Assembly: GCA_963691705.1 (NCBI GenBank)
Contig: OY829545.1
Span: 34,273,475 to 34,337,474, forward strand
Reading direction: 5' to 3'
Source: Viola odorata
Taxonomy: Eukaryota > Streptophyta > Magnoliopsida > Malpighiales > Violaceae
Length of the DNA stretch: 64,000 nt
The position numbers and the translations under genes are program-made. Positions 34,836-48,056 of the stretch are shown here, piece by piece. The number at the start of each line of letters is the position of its first letter. The first letter of the stretch is position 1. A model generated the notes under the pieces. It had not been told where the DNA came from. It was given only the letters and a program-made list of their open reading frames with translations, and did no database searches.

Positions 34836-35093
34836 TCATACCAACCAATTCATTCTGGTTGGTGGATGAAGCCTGGGTATTAGCAGCGGTGGAGGCTGCG
34901 TGCCTAGAATCGGAGTTTGAGTTGATTAGGGAATCTGAGGAGTTGGGAGTGGGAGAAGGTGCGGGGATGGTATTGGTTCGAGATGGAGGTTGTCTGCGGT
35001 GGGGAAGCCTTTGCTAGAGCAGAGGCGCTCTAGCCAGTTAGAAGCGGAGGCAGAGCTTGTGGTGGAGCAGAGCATTTCTTGAGAATCAAGCAT
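34816..35093 (-). pseudogene. Second captured coding fragment, gene not identified
   Basis: From ATG at 35093 (minus strand): MLDSQEMLCSTTSSASASNW followed by LERLCSSKGFPTADNLHLE; a shift near 34960 gives SDSLINSNSDSRHAAST and STNQNELVGMITNVLSD. Codon-like composition, opposite strand to the permease fragment and directly abutting it. Looks like the N-terminal part of a host protein; I cannot name it. Confidence 0.45.
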
Positions 35094-35489
35094 GATAATA
35101 CAAAATTAATGGGGATTTGGCTGTTTTACTAAGATTGTGATGCGGGATGGCCAAACTCCCATTGATCAGATTGCAGTATTGAGTGTAATAGGTGAGGACA
35201 TTGTCGAATGTGATCTTTATCATCTTCCGGATAATAAAGATCACATCCGTTATATGATTTGGCATACCAATGTTTTAAATTAAATACGTATCATATGACA
35301 CATATTTACAGAATGAAATAAAAATAAAAATAAAATTTACGTTAACATTTAATTGTCATTGACATATCAATGGAATGTCCAAAATGTCAATTTCAACCAA
35401 ATAAAAGATCTATTATGACTATTTTTTCGTATGATATTCACTATGGTAATTTCGATCGAATATAGGATTTAAAATATCATTACACCTAA

Positions 35490-36552
35490 AAAAATATGAA
35501 ATAATGGCTATCAAGAAAGTAGAGAAGGAATTGGACAGATGAGCAAACGTACGAAGCAGAATCGGGAAATGGGAAGAGTTATCATTAAAGAATCTTGACT
35601 CTCTGATTTGATTCCGTGTACAACAACGGCTTCATGAATGAGCGTCGTTGTGCCACGTTAGCAAAAGTGTACCACTTTTTTTTTTAATCTCCACTCGCGG
35701 AGTCATATGCTCTTTTCCTTTTGATATTCCCAAAATGACGTTTTGAAATACTAAGAATTTATAGAACAATAATTTTTGATCTTATTTTATTCTACATTAT
35801 TTCATTTTTATTCCTAATTTCCACTCAAATTACTACACCATCATCAAATTGAATTGATGCATAAAAAAAATTATAATTTACACAAAATATATGATTCGAA
35901 AAATGACAAATATTATGAACAATAAAAATTTGTAGGAAAAAATTATTCTTTTAAATGCGGAGGGAGTATTATTTTGAACTTTTACTAAAAAGATTTATGA
36001 TTGACTGTTTTTACTGTTATTGTCTAAATTTATCTTTAGTGTTATTTTAATTTTTTATAAAAAGTTGATGGAGGATAAGAATGAGAGTATGTTAAAAAAT
36101 GATATATTAAAAAGAAAAATGAACAATTTTTCTAGGACGGATAAAAATAAATGTGGACAATCATTTTACAACGGAGGGAATTTTTCATGTACAAATGGTG
36201 GTTTTATATTATTAGAAATTTTGACGATAGGTATAATTTATAAACAAGCACATTCTAGTAATTTTTTTAAAATATAAAGGGTGGTAAACATTAGTTTTTG
36301 AAAGAAAAAAATACTATTAGTTTTTGAAATTGGTATTACCTTCCGGCGCTAACTCGATATATGTTTGAATTGAATAATCTGGTATGTTTCAAAATGATTA
36401 ATTTCATCACTCTATCATGGACAAATTTTTGCGTTCCTTTAAAAACCTCCATTTGTTCTCATCAATGCTAATTTTTCAGGTGGGTGTATGTAGATTTTGA
36501 TAAATGATTAGGTTGTTTGACTTGTGCTTCATAACTTTATGTTGGATCATTG

Positions 36553-36554
<2 letters not shown>
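35490..36554. other. Non-coding interval with Stowaway-like ends
   Basis: No gene. GCGGAGGGAGTATT at about 35956 and ACGGAGGGAAT at about 36171 resemble ends of Stowaway MITEs (CTCCCTCCGT type); their partner ends are decayed. Confidence 0.4.

Positions 36555-36618
<64 letters not shown>
36555..36618. repeat. (AT)n microsatellite
   Basis: About 31 uninterrupted AT repeats. Confidence 0.95.
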
Positions 36619-36623
<5 letters not shown>

Positions 36624-38109
36624 TTAATACAAAAAAATGTATAATTAAATGAATAACACATCATTCTACGTGTAATGTAATGAAAATGGTGTTGACGTGT
36701 ATGTGACATTATATTAAAAAGTGAAAATATTTAAATTACTTATATTTAATATATATAATACATTGATTTAAATATTCATTACATCATAATTATCTAATCT
36801 CATTAAAAGAAACATTTATATGTCATGTTAAAAAATGATGATATTTTAATGATAAATTAGGTAGATTATTAATTAATAAAATTGCATTAGTTAATATTTA
36901 ACTAATATTAATATCAATTAAAAAATTAATAATATATTTAAAATGTTTTCACTAAAAATACATTTTATTTATTATTTATTTATTTTGTATTATTACATTT
37001 TATCATTTTTAATTAAAATTATATTTCATAAATATATAAAAATATTAATAATATAATAAAATTTAAAACTAAAAGTATATCATTGTATCATACTAACAAT
37101 ATTTTTCAATTTTGTAACATTTTATATTGTAAATTTCAATTACCAAAATTAGAAAAATAACACCCACGCATCGGTAGGTACATAGCTAAAAAAGGATGTG
37201 GTAAGACCTTCGTGTTGACTCATAAGGAAGCCACCTAGAATTAGTGGATCACTTGTATCATTCTTTGATTAATAAAAAATACCTTTTTGATTTTTCTACA
37301 AATATTTGAAAAGTTATTTATTTAAAATAACACTAAATTTTTATAATGATTACTTTCAATAGAAAATTATATTTTAAGTTATGAGATTTGAAGGGAGTAA
37401 TGTTATAAAATTTGGAATGATTAACGTTTTGGAATTCAAGGAGTCTAAAACATTAATTATTCTAAATTGAAGAATTAACGATTTAGATACGGAAACAATT
37501 TCAGGCCTCAAAACAGTAGAAATATAAGTAAAATTGATTATATTTTCAAGTGTTCTTTAGTAGATGTAGCATATGGAAGAATATGAGTGCAAAACCAACG
37601 TAGATGGAGAATGATTTTTCGTAAATCAAGGTAAGATTTTAGATCACCACTTTATAATTACTGATCTTTTTCAATGATAATGATATTTCACATTTTTTAG
37701 TAACTTTTTTAATATTGAAATTTAAGATTCAAAAAGTTAATTCCACTTTATTTCTTCTATAATTATTTTGATACTAATATTAAATTAGTTAGCATGAATA
37801 ACCTATGGTTTTGGTGTTCATGTAATTCCATTCAATCGGTAGGGCACATCACAAAAAGCCTCGGCTTAGTTAATTAAATATACCGTACTACATAAGTAAA
37901 TTTTGTTTCAAAATTTTGTTTTAGGAAACAGATTCAAAGCCAGAAAGTAGACGAGTTACAACAACACTCATCCCATTTGAGAAGATAACTTGTAGCCCAA
38001 CTAATCAATGAAACAATGAACAATCTCTACATTGCTAGTACTCCAGCGAAGATGGTCGAAAACTAGCAATTCTCACTTTTGGGTCAAATGAACGAGCTCT
38101 CCGACCTTT
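36619..38109. other. AT-rich intergenic sequence
   Basis: Nothing gene-like seen. The part next to 38109 should hold the 3' UTR of the gene on the minus strand. Confidence 0.6.
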
Positions 38110-41100
38110 TTAACTCACAATCTCCACCACTGTTACTGCTGCAAAGACGAGGAACAAAACTCCTCCAACATAAACAATGACCTGTTCCAGAAATAGACCT
38201 CAGTTTCCTCATATCGTATATGCTACATCAATACAGGACACGATACTTAACTTGTCAAGAAACCAAAACTGAGTATGAATTTAACATGGAAAGACGTGAT
38301 AGAATTTGTGGTTTTTTGGATCAATATGGTCCAACAAGAGGAACTCTTCGAGGTAAGAATAAAGATGGTGCATGCCGAACAATGCATTTGTCATGATGAA
38401 AATGAGTGTTGAAGAGACGAATACTGACTGTCTGAAGAATTGTGTTGGTTTTCATGGGGGATTAAATGGCAAAAAGTTGAGATGCTGATAGCACTCCTAC
38501 ATTTGAGAGTAGTCTATATACGAAAATAAGATGATAATTCTGGTCTAGTGCTGGAATAACTCAAAATATGTCTAACCGGCAATTGTTGGTTCTTCCTAAC
38601 AGCTATAGCTACCATTGTTAGTTGACGAAATTTCAGCTTATGTGCAAGCAAATGGCTTATAAAAGATAATTCTGTAGGAAAACATCCTACAAAGTAAGTC
38701 TACCTTTTCCGACAAGAACGTCCCGAGTAAAGATCCTCCCAGGACAGCAATCTGTAAAAATGGAACGTATGTATTAGGCTTGTTGATTTATAGGTGAGCA
38801 TGTGAAAAGGAAAAGGACTGAAATTAATATAACTTGTTCGGGACAAGTATTGTAAGTTAAAATGGTTTTCTATCAGTTTATAAATCATGAAGCTGTTCAG
38901 CTGCAAGCAATTTGTAATTGTCCGTCGCACAATACAGTTCTGTTTTTCTTAATTGAGTTTTATGCTTTTGAAATAACCATCTGCAGATGCAAAGACAGAA
39001 GCAAGTTTCTTTCGAGTTAAATGATTACCAACGTAGCAACACCATGACCAGCCAGGGCTCCACCAATGACACCAAGAGGTGAAGATGCTGCTTCAAGTGC
39101 TGCACAAGACAGACAGAAAATCAGAAAAAAAGAACCATTGGACGGCAGCTAGCATTGGAACAAGGAGAGCGAGAGGGGTTTCCATACACCTAGAAATCGA
39201 GGAATTGAATAAGCAGGGTAGTATTAAGTAATCCTGTGACTTAATTTTCCAGGAGCTTATGCTGTAATTCATCTTGTTTAAAAACATACTCTACAATACC
39301 TGTCACAAATTCTGCAGGGGTCAAGATTGCCCACTGCATGCGAAGTTATTGTCGCATATAGTGGTTGTCAGCATGATAATCTACTCATGATTTCACTTTC
39401 AATTACTAGAGAAATAGCATCCTAGTTCCAGTATTTCCACGAAATCATATGATTTTGAGAAGTAGTTCCAGTTTTACATTCAGATATCAAATCTAGCAAC
39501 TAAGTTTGGGACTATTATCTTGTTGATAGATACTACGAATTTTAACCAATGTGACTCACCTATCGTGGAGAAAAATGATTTGTCACCCCATTCGGCAACA
39601 AAAACCAAGAGGAATGTGCTGACAATGGTGCTGGCAGCAGCTAAAATCCCAGCACCATTTCCTGAGAACTCTGAGACAGCAAGCTCAGCCTTCAAGGAAT
39701 AAATATCAAATTAACTGTTATCATGAAATAGCAATGAATTCACTGTAATTTTTTCTTAATTTATTAAAAGAAGGAAAATGAGAAACAAAATCGTTCTTCC
39801 TTGGAAGGTAAAGAATGGATAGGTAATGTCTGTAATGAGAATGAAACTGAAAGGTCAACCTCTTTTTGTTCATCTTCTGCTTTCAGACCATCACCCGAGC
39901 TGGCATCGATCAATGTTGATACCCCAAAATAGACCTGAAATATGCTAAAATTGTCTTATTATACTTCTTATAGTTGCAAGAGAATCTTAGACTTGCTTTA
40001 AGTTTGAGTTATCTTAGCCATGATGACAGAATGACAAAAAATTACCAATAGGCAAACTGCAGCAATATCATCAATAGGCAAGTCAGTCTCACCTAACCTG
40101 CACAATAGTAGATTATACATGAGCAAGAGGAACAACTGCGTTGTCAAGGAAACAGTTTGGACAATAACTGGAAAAATCTAATGTAGATAAACTGAAAAGC
40201 AAAAGGCCATTATCCTTCCATGCATTGTCCTACAAAAGGAGGTAAATATACATTGTGCAAAGCCTTTCATGTGGTGACCAAAAGAACCAGAACCACTAGT
40301 AAGAGTACTGAGATGATACCTGAATGGGAGGATTTCATCAACATAGTGAAAAGTTCTTCCAAGAGCAACAGATATGATAGTCATTGCCCTGGCATGAAAG
40401 ATATGTAACTTCAATAAGAACGAAGGATTTCTCATCTATATTTACACAGAATGTGGCAAATAATTATGCAATTGCAACAAATGGAAAACCACCTGAACAT
40501 TAGCATTTTATAATTGTTTTCTTAGGAGCTGATCTCTGAATTCGTGCAAGGTACGGGATGAAAAGAAATATGGACTTCACATTCAAATTTGTAAAGTTGA
40601 CAATGGAAATTGTGAAGTCGAAGTAAAGTGGTAAATGGGAACTGAGATTGGACTTTTTCGCAAAAGAAATAGACTTCTAACAAAGATCTCTGGACTCAAA
40701 GGTAGGAAATTGAACTGCGAATTTGCTGAACCAAATATGGACTTGCAACATAAATTTTTGAAGCACAAATATATACTCTATTCAATCAGAAGTGCCAGTA
40801 CAGGAAAGAATAGAGTATATTTGTGCTTCAAAAATTTGGGTCGAATGTCCACTCAAAAGACGTTATGTGCTCTATGAGAAGTCCACTCCAAAGCAGTATA
40901 CAAATATAATGTTATTACGCAACTAGTTCCGATGATAGGGAACTTCCGTCCTTAATGCACATCTGAAGTTTCTATTGAATAAACAAAAGACCTATAAACA
41001 TTTGGGTCGAATTTCTTCTAGTCACAAGGCAGCCCAGTTTTTCTCAGCAGAATATCAACAGTGTAACCAACCTCACACAGCATGGAGTAGACCCATAAGA

Positions 41101-42921
41101 AATTCCATTATGATAAAGCAAACAATTCAAAGGACATCAAAATCACCATGCTTGAGCAGAAAAACATACGCAAGAGCACCAAAAGTCCCAGTGAAAACAG
41201 TGCCAGCAGAATTCCTAGCTGCTAAAAGTGCCTGTGCAGGGAAGAATCCACATCACTTGGTCTAATTAAATAGATAATTGCAGAATTCAAAAAAAGATAA
41301 GTAAACAGATACATAATAATAATATATGCTAAATTGCCAGTGTTACAATCTTGCTCATTCTCAGACTTCAATCATGAAAAGCTTAGTGAATTATATTTCA
41401 AAATAAACACTTACAGCAATGAAAAAGGTCTTGTCTCCCAGTTCAGAGAAAAATATCAGCAAGAATGCCTGAACCAAAAGAAGCACTATAGGTAAGAGAG
41501 AGTATAGAATAAAATGATAATGGAGAAGCAACTGCGATTCAATTGCGTGCATAACAGAAATGCCAGTTTTAAAAGGGACAGGGAGATTCTCCTAACTGAA
41601 GCAAAACCTGTGCTAATATCACCAAGGTCCCCCAAATAAGGAATCGACTGCAGTCCACTGGCAACATCTGTTCCCGCTAATGCATGTTGAGATCCTTGAA
41701 GTGTTAAGAACCCACAGAGCAGCAAAAACTTAACCAAACCATCACATGATTTAGGAGAAGCCACATCATATTCCCTTATTGAGTTAATCTTCACAGGTGA
41801 AACACAACTATCGTCCAGAAAAGTAATAGATTCTCTTATGGGTTTGAAATCATTGCAATCGAGGGCCGTAACCTCCTGTGCCAATGTAAAAAATCCCTAT
41901 GAAAAGACAGATAACGAGAACGACAAAACTATGAAGCTTTACAATCACAGAAGCTGGAATGCAAGCAAAGTGTTTGATAAAATCTTCAGTACACACAATT
42001 AACCAGCTTAGCATTTGGGATTGAAAGATCATCCTGTTAGTTGACTAGCGACAAGATAATATAGTTAGTCTTTACTAGAGAAGTAATATCAGATGGCAAA
42101 GCACAACATCCATATCATGGTAGAGAATTCCAACAAAAACAGCTTAAGCTAACGTATGCGCAATTAGGCCAATGCTTTCTATTTTGGTGATGTGGAATTT
42201 ATATTTTACATGGCATCACCCAAACCAAAAAAAAAAAAAAACAACAAACAGTTCTCATCTCAGCAAATTGAATGTAATGAATGTCATTCCACGTACAAAC
42301 CATCAAAACTATAATTCTAATAAAAACAAAAAATTACAAAACTAACTATATACTCCCTTCGTGCTTCAATACTTGTGGTTCAAATTAACTGTCCTTCTGC
42401 TTTCTATCTTGGTTTTCGCACCAACCAATTAATTTAATACAATGATATTATTATAATTATATTATAAAGGATCAGCAAATTGAAAACTACATCCTAACAA
42501 AATATATTCCAAAAATCACTCTCTTAATTTTGTCTACTAATGAAGTCTAAAGTGAGTAGAAGAAAACATTACAAGGCCATTGCAGCTTTTAGAAACAGTT
42601 GGTACAAGATGCCAGAATGCATCACCAAGCTTGTTGCAACACCATTGTTTCAAAAACCTACAAAAAGAAGAAGTCTTTTTTACTGAAAATTTTCTAGCTG
42701 GAACCCAAGGAAAAGAAATAAGCAAAAATAAGAAGCCGTACAGCAAGAAATTACCTGGAGAAAAGAAGAAATGGGTTGTGATGAGAAAGTTTGGAGGAGG
42801 TGTGGCTGATGGAGATGAAATTGGAACTGGAAAAGTTAATATGTGGTTTAAGGGGTTTAGGGCGGGTAGGCGGTGAATGTGCTGCCCTCAAAGTGATCTC
42901 TGAGAGCGTTAAGCTTCGCAT
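38110..42921 (-). CDS. GDT1/UPF0016-family chloroplast cation transporter (PAM71/CMT1-like), 12 exons, 387 aa
   Basis: Exons (minus strand): 42755-42921, 42573-42657, 41597-41875, 41415-41468, 41170-41231, 40320-40388, 40046-40097, 39860-39934, 39560-39689, 39029-39099, 38704-38751, 38110-38181. All introns are GT-AG, phases agree, and the sum is 388 codons with stop. Exons 1-2 encode a Ser/Thr/Arg-rich chloroplast transit peptide. Exon 4 carries the first family motif ELGDKTFFIA, exon 9 the second (FVAEWGDKSFFSTI); these E-x-G-D-K-T/S motifs form the cation site in this seven- to eight-helix family. Arabidopsis PAM71 and CMT1 move Mn2+ into thylakoids and across the envelope; which this corresponds to cannot be told. 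No defect found. A transposon-rich region lies on both sides. Confidence 0.93.
40752..40837. repeat. Foldback hairpin in intron 5 of the PAM71-like gene
   Basis: Arms 40752-40782 and 40809-40837 are perfect inverted copies except for a 2-nt TA bulge (29 paired bases), with a 26-nt loop. Weaker pairing extends outward (TGGAC on both sides). Likely a MITE remnant; a small-RNA hairpin is possible. Confidence 0.75.
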
Positions 42922-43350
42922 TTCTTTCTATCTTAACTGTCTTTAACAGCTTTCTTTCTGGACCTCTGCTTCACTTCTCTGCTTTTATGACTTTTATCTC
43001 TCTTTGTATAGCGCCAATGGCGTTTCGGCTTTTATATTTATACAATTCTAGCCTCTAGAACAAGTGATTGTAAATTTGTGAAATTTGTTTATTGTGTTAT
43101 GGGCTTACGGCCCAACTTCTGGCCATATATAGTCCAGAAAGTTTTGGACCTTTTGGTGTCGGGTTATGGCCCATCAAATATTGGTCTCCCTTTTTTTGGT
43201 TGAGTGCTAATTGTTTGCTAATTGAAATGTGACATCATCTGGTCATTTTATCTTTCTCAGTTTCACATGCTTTTGATTTTAAGTAAGTTTATTTTCATGT
43301 GGCAATTACAATCAACGGTTGGAACACAACACCAATTTGCGGAGAAATTG
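42922..43350. other. 5' flank of the PAM71-like gene
   Basis: Upstream region with the TATA candidate and GGGCTTACGGCCC / GGGTTATGGCCC phrases at about 43100 and 43160; GGCCCA-type elements are common in promoters of housekeeping plant genes. No coding sequence. Confidence 0.4.
43035..43042 (-). promoter_or_regulatory. TATA box candidate for the PAM71-like gene
   Basis: TATAAATA on the minus strand, 114 bp upstream of the ATG at 42921, a normal spacing for a plant core promoter with a short 5' UTR. Confidence 0.5.
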
Positions 43351-43781
43351 GTAAGGCTGCCTATACTTACGGAATTTTTTTTGTTATTTCTATTTTCTAT
43401 TTTCCAAAATTTTTTTATTTTTAGAAAACAGTAGAAAATTTTCTGAAAATAAAAATTCTGTTTTACTACTATAGTACATTTTCTGTTTTTCAACTTTCAT
43501 TTTCCAGCTTTAAAAAACTCGAAATTGTATTCACCTAATAACTATTTCTTATTTTTTTGAAAAACAAAAACTACTACTTTTGTTAAATCAATTTTATTTT
43601 AATTAAAAAACATTGCCAATGTTTTTTTTAAAACAATTAATAAAGTAAATAGTAGTCCATTTTAAGTTTGTTAAAGATAAAATATAAATATGCTAAATAT
43701 ATTTATGTCTAAATTTAAAAGCACAAGCCATATAGAGGCTCTGAATTTTTTCCCAAAATGCGTTTCACAGCAAAATTTTCC

Positions 43782-46577
43782 AAAATGGAAATTTTTTAGC
43801 AAATTTTCCAGTTTTTCAGAACACTAAAAATTTAGAAAATTCTGCAAACGCCATATTTGAAGTTTTCCAAATTTTCCAAAAAATATTTTCCAAATTATTT
43901 TTTTTCTCTAGTTCAACCGATCCATATTGTTAATCTAAAAAAGAAACAATGTTATTTTAGACATGTCTACCATCGTAATTTTGATATGCTAAATCTATTC
44001 GTGTTAAAGATCAAATATAAATATAATAATTTCGTTCATGAAAATAAAATACATATAAAATAGTCTTGAATTATTTGTTCATGACGTGAATACTACAAAT
44101 TTGAACATTCAAAACGTACTTAATTTAACTTGTTACTTTTTTTATATTCTAACAATTATTATAATTAGCCCATAATTGATCTGCAATATCTTCTCTAACC
44201 GCATTCATTAGTTGTTGTTGGGACATATCCACTTGAATACCTTCTTGCGTCACAGTAACTTCGTTCTTGGCAAAATTTTGTTGACCTTCTGTACCATATT
44301 TTGTGAATAGTCGATCAGCTCTATCTTCCATTCGAATAAAGTTGTGTAGTGTACAACAAGCTAGAGGTATTTGCCTTTAACGACGAAGAGGATAATTTGG
44401 AATGGACTTTAAGATTGGAAATCTAGCTTTCAGAATACCAAAAGCCTTTTCAATCACATTTCGCAATGACGAATGTCGATAGTTAAACAATGCATATTTT
44501 CTTGTTATCCTTCCTCGTCCACGAAAATCATTTAAGTGATACCGTTCACCACGATAAAGAGCTAAATATCCAGGAATATTTAGATAACCAGCATCAACTG
44601 CAAAATAGTAGCTTGCAAAAGATAAATAACAATCAACTTTAGTAGTAAACCATTAATGTAACAGCTAATAAATATTGTTATGAATTACAAAAATAATATT
44701 TTACCAGCTACAGGCGTAGGAAAACCATTATCTTGTCTTGTCAATGCATCAAGAAAGACGCGTGAATCATTAGATGTGCCTTCCCAACTAGTATACACAA
44801 AGGTAAACATCATATCATGCGAACACGCCGCTATAACATTTTGAGTAACAAGTGCTTTTCTACCCCGAAAAGTTTTTTGTTTGTTTGCAGGATACCAAGC
44901 TGGGACATGAGTACCATCTATAGCACCTATGCATTTCTATAAGGCAAAAAATTACACATAGATAAGTTAAATATTCAAACATAATTCTTTTTATTTAGTC
45001 ATCATGAATTTATAATAAATGTGCATACCTGAAAATATGGATACCATCTAGCATTTGCTTGAATTTCTGGTTGAATGGGTCCTCTTTCAACATGTATGAT
45101 CAAATGAGTTCCTAAACGAACTAAAACGCGTATCACTCCCTTAACCCAACGTGAGACTGTTGCAATTGAATGTTGAAATCGTTCTGCCACCACCCTTTGA
45201 GTTATTCTATGACATAATACAGTCAATCCCATTGCCACACCCTCTTCCAAACTAGTTACACGTGAGTTCTATAAGTTGAACCCTCTCAACCTATCACATA
45301 AGTTCATAAACACATATGGCTTCATACGAAAACTATCGTAGTATCTAATTGGATTTCCCAGTAAAACTTCAATAACATATGCTCTACCAGTGAGCATAGA
45401 TGTGCGGCAAGGTATTCTATGAATTAAACTATTTTCACTTTCCATTAACATACGAAAGAGCATAGCATCCTCGAAGTCGTCATCGTCATCGGTAGAACTA
45501 TCACTATTTGAATTAATAGCAAAAGTATTAGAAATATTCTGATGGAGGAGGCGGCGACCACTGGACGGATCTGCTGATGGAAGAGGCGGTCGCGACGGAT
45601 CTGCTGATGGAGGTGGGCGGCAACGATGGGTCGGATCTGCGATGGACGAGGCGGCTGGAGGTGGGCGGAGCCGACGAATGAGGAAGTTGAGAGATAGGAA
45701 AGGAAATGCGTGTGTGCAAGTGTAGATAATAGGGTTGTGCGGAATGTGTAGGTGTAAATAATAGGGGGGGTAAATAAAGTACGGTTTATTTTTGGTATTG
45801 TGCATTAAATATTTTGTTATGAATAATTTTTACTAGACTCCACGTTCAAGCAAAAAGTCAAGTTGTTGTGCTGATAATTAAAACCAAACGACAATTAATT
45901 TAGGGTTAGCATGGTAGTTTCTTCCAAAATTAATCTCAACGTACAATTTAGGAATTCAATTATAATAAATTAATTTTATTTCTTTTTATAAACAAGTTAA
46001 GTTTTTTTTTTTTTAAAATCAAATTAAAACTATAATTCATTTTTTTGATAAAAAACCCGTTTTATTTCTTTTGAAAGGAAGCCTACAAATTGAAATTAAT
46101 TTTTTTTTCTAGCGCTACAAAGTAAAGTCTAATGTTCCAAGTTATATGTTTACTTATATTAGTATTTATTAAACTAATGTTTGGATTCTTAGTTCATTAA
46201 AATAATTGGAATATTGGAATCAATTTACTAGGATTAATTTTAGATAAATATCAATTATGAAAGTATTTTTAGCACAATTTTTTCAATCTACATATTAATT
46301 ATCAAAATTGTGAGGGTAAATATGTTTAAAATAATATATTTTTTTTAAATTAACAATATGGATCGGTTGAGCTAGAGTAAAAAAAAAATTGGATTTTTTT
46401 TTTGGAAAATATTAGAAAACTTCAAATATGGCGTTTTCAAAATTTTCTAAATTTATAGTGTTAATTCTGAAAAACTGGAAAATGTTGGAAAACTGGAATA
46501 TTTTCTAAAAATTTTCCATTTTTGAAAACAGAGGTGGTGAACATTAGGAAATTTTTCCGTAACTAAACAATCCCTAA
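43782..46577 (-). mobile_element. PIF/Harbinger-like DNA transposon with inverted-repeat arms
   Basis: Arms 43782-43940 and about 46346-46530 mirror each other (ACGCCATATTTGAAGTTTTC, CAACCGATCCATATTGTTAA and others). The right outer end, on the minus strand, reads TTAGGGATTGTTTAGTTACG, compatible with a TTA/TAA duplication of PIF/Harbinger elements. The left outer end is unclear; TTACGGAATTTT at 43370 may be it, with a later insertion between. The transposase pseudogene lies between the arms. Confidence 0.6.
44149..45805 (-). pseudogene. PIF/Harbinger (HARBI1/ALP1-like) transposase, two nonsense mutations
   Basis: Minus strand. N-terminal Pro/Ser- and Asp-rich part (45480-45720); helical domain (DAMLFRMLMESENSLIHRIP, SFRMKPYVFMNLCDRL) ending in an in-frame TAG at about 45269; then EEGVAMGLTVLCHRITQRVV and ERFQHSIATVSRWVKGVIRV. 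A GT-AG intron at about 44942-45027 leads to the DDE nuclease: KCIGAIDGTHVPAW (first Asp), SWEGTSNDSRVF (second Asp); a second intron at about 44602-44704; then YHLNDFRGRGRITRKYALFN and LRNVIEKAFGILKARFPIL (Glu). A TAA at about 44380 (PLRRxRQIP, Q expected) precedes the C-terminus. All three catalytic residues survive, but no full protein can be made. Confidence 0.85.
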
Positions 46578-48056
46578 GATTCAATTTGATTTCAACGAGT
46601 TTTAATTGGGAAGTTCATAGTGGTGTCAATCAAGAAATCAATAGTTGCAATTGCAAGATTCAAATTATTTCTGGAAAATTGTATTACATTTTGTTACGGG
46701 TTAGTCTATCGTAAGAGTGTTTGTAAATATAAAGGAAGACTTTAATAATTGGATTGAATTTTAATCATTTTAATTTTTTTTTTAAAAGAATTATAACATC
46801 TTAAAATTTCTTGAAAGAGTTAAAATACTCATTTTTATATATATACATACGTTTTTTTTTTGTCCAATTCATTTCTTATTGCAACGAAAGACAACCATGT
46901 ATTCTACTAATATAATTTTATACAATAGTTTTCTAAGAGTTCCTTCCTGCAAAATAAAGATTCGGTGAAAATTGATATGTTATCCTTCTTTTGTATTCTT
47001 GTTTATCTTCTAATTTGCTCAATTTAGAAGAAAGCGTGAATATATAGAAGTCCACCCAATATATTAAATTTTTGGTTAAGCTTAACTTTAAAGGAACTTT
47101 CTGGATTTCATTCTTTAATTTCCTTTCGTTCCAAAAAAAAAATGTTAGTTAGAGTGTATGGCTTTAATGGCATGGATGGTTCTTAATTCCCACCAAAGCA
47201 TTCTCCAAATAAGGACCACAAACAAAAGAAAGATAATTTAATAGCTAAAAACGATGAATGCTTCCTACATGATCAAATGGAAATAACGAGTTAATATTGC
47301 ACCCAAAAAAGAAGAAGAAGAAAATTAGGAATAAATAATAAACAAGAAAATATGAAATAAATAAAAGATTAAACTTCAAAATCAATTTTAAGACCATTTA
47401 GAGAGGATTCTATCCTATCCGAACCATTAATTTTTCCTCACTCTTGTGAAGCATTTTCCTACAAAATTAGTTAGATCAAAAGTTACGTTCATTAAAAGTT
47501 TGAAGAAAAAAAAAAAAACTCAATGCAGTTGAACTATAAAATCGAATCCAGTTCAATTAGTTCCTAATTTTTACCAGTTCAATCAGAATTTATCTTTTAA
47601 ATCAAAATAGGATTAGAAGTCTGGCCGATTTTTGAGTTTACCCATTAAATCAGCCGGTTTGATCTGATTTATAAATCTATGGTATTCATTGACGGATCCA
47701 GAAAATTTTCGTAGTGGGTGCAAATGTTTTTTCTAATGTTCATGTAATAACAAAACACTAATGAAAAGATATTATTTTTAACAACTGGATTGATTAATTA
47801 TATATTTATTACATTGGTAATAAGTAAAAATATTTTAAAAAAACTTTGAAAAATATTTCTCTATATATGCAATTTTTTTATAGATAGAAAGGGGATTCGA
47901 AGCTAAATCATTACCCACAAACAGACAATCAATTAGCTACAAATTTTATGTGATAAATGACTTAACGAAGATAAATATATACTAATAAAATATAAAAGTA
48001 ATTACGTAAATTAAAGTACTTGGAAACTAATCTCTAAATTTTATTTTATATATCTA
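46578..48056. other. AT-rich non-coding interval
   Basis: No gene. GACGGATCCAGAAAATTTTC at about 47692 recalls the end of another hAT-type MITE; a GTTCAATTAG / AGTTCAATCAG stretch at about 47548-47590 resembles the inside of the 31676-32121 element. Both too decayed to delimit. Confidence 0.4.

Larger units (their letters stand above)
33927..35489. mobile_element. Mutator-like element with long TIRs carrying host gene fragments (Pack-MULE-like)
   Basis: Inverted arms of about 230 bp at 33927-34160 and 35256-35489 share GACATTTTGGAC, TCGATCGAAATT, GTGTCATATGA and GGTATGCCA in mirrored order; similarity is roughly 70-80% by eye. A clear 9-bp duplication is not visible because both flanks are A-rich. 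The inside holds two coding fragments on opposite strands (34515-34835 plus; 34816-35093 minus) and no transposase. Long TIRs plus captured exons define Pack-MULE-type elements. Confidence 0.65.

Noticed and set aside
36476..36709. Minus ORF with a run of Tyr-Ile
   Set aside because: Translation of the AT microsatellite.
45528..45719. Separate small gene near the transposase start
   Set aside because: Other-frame reading of the Pro/Ser-rich N-terminal region of the PIF-like transposase.
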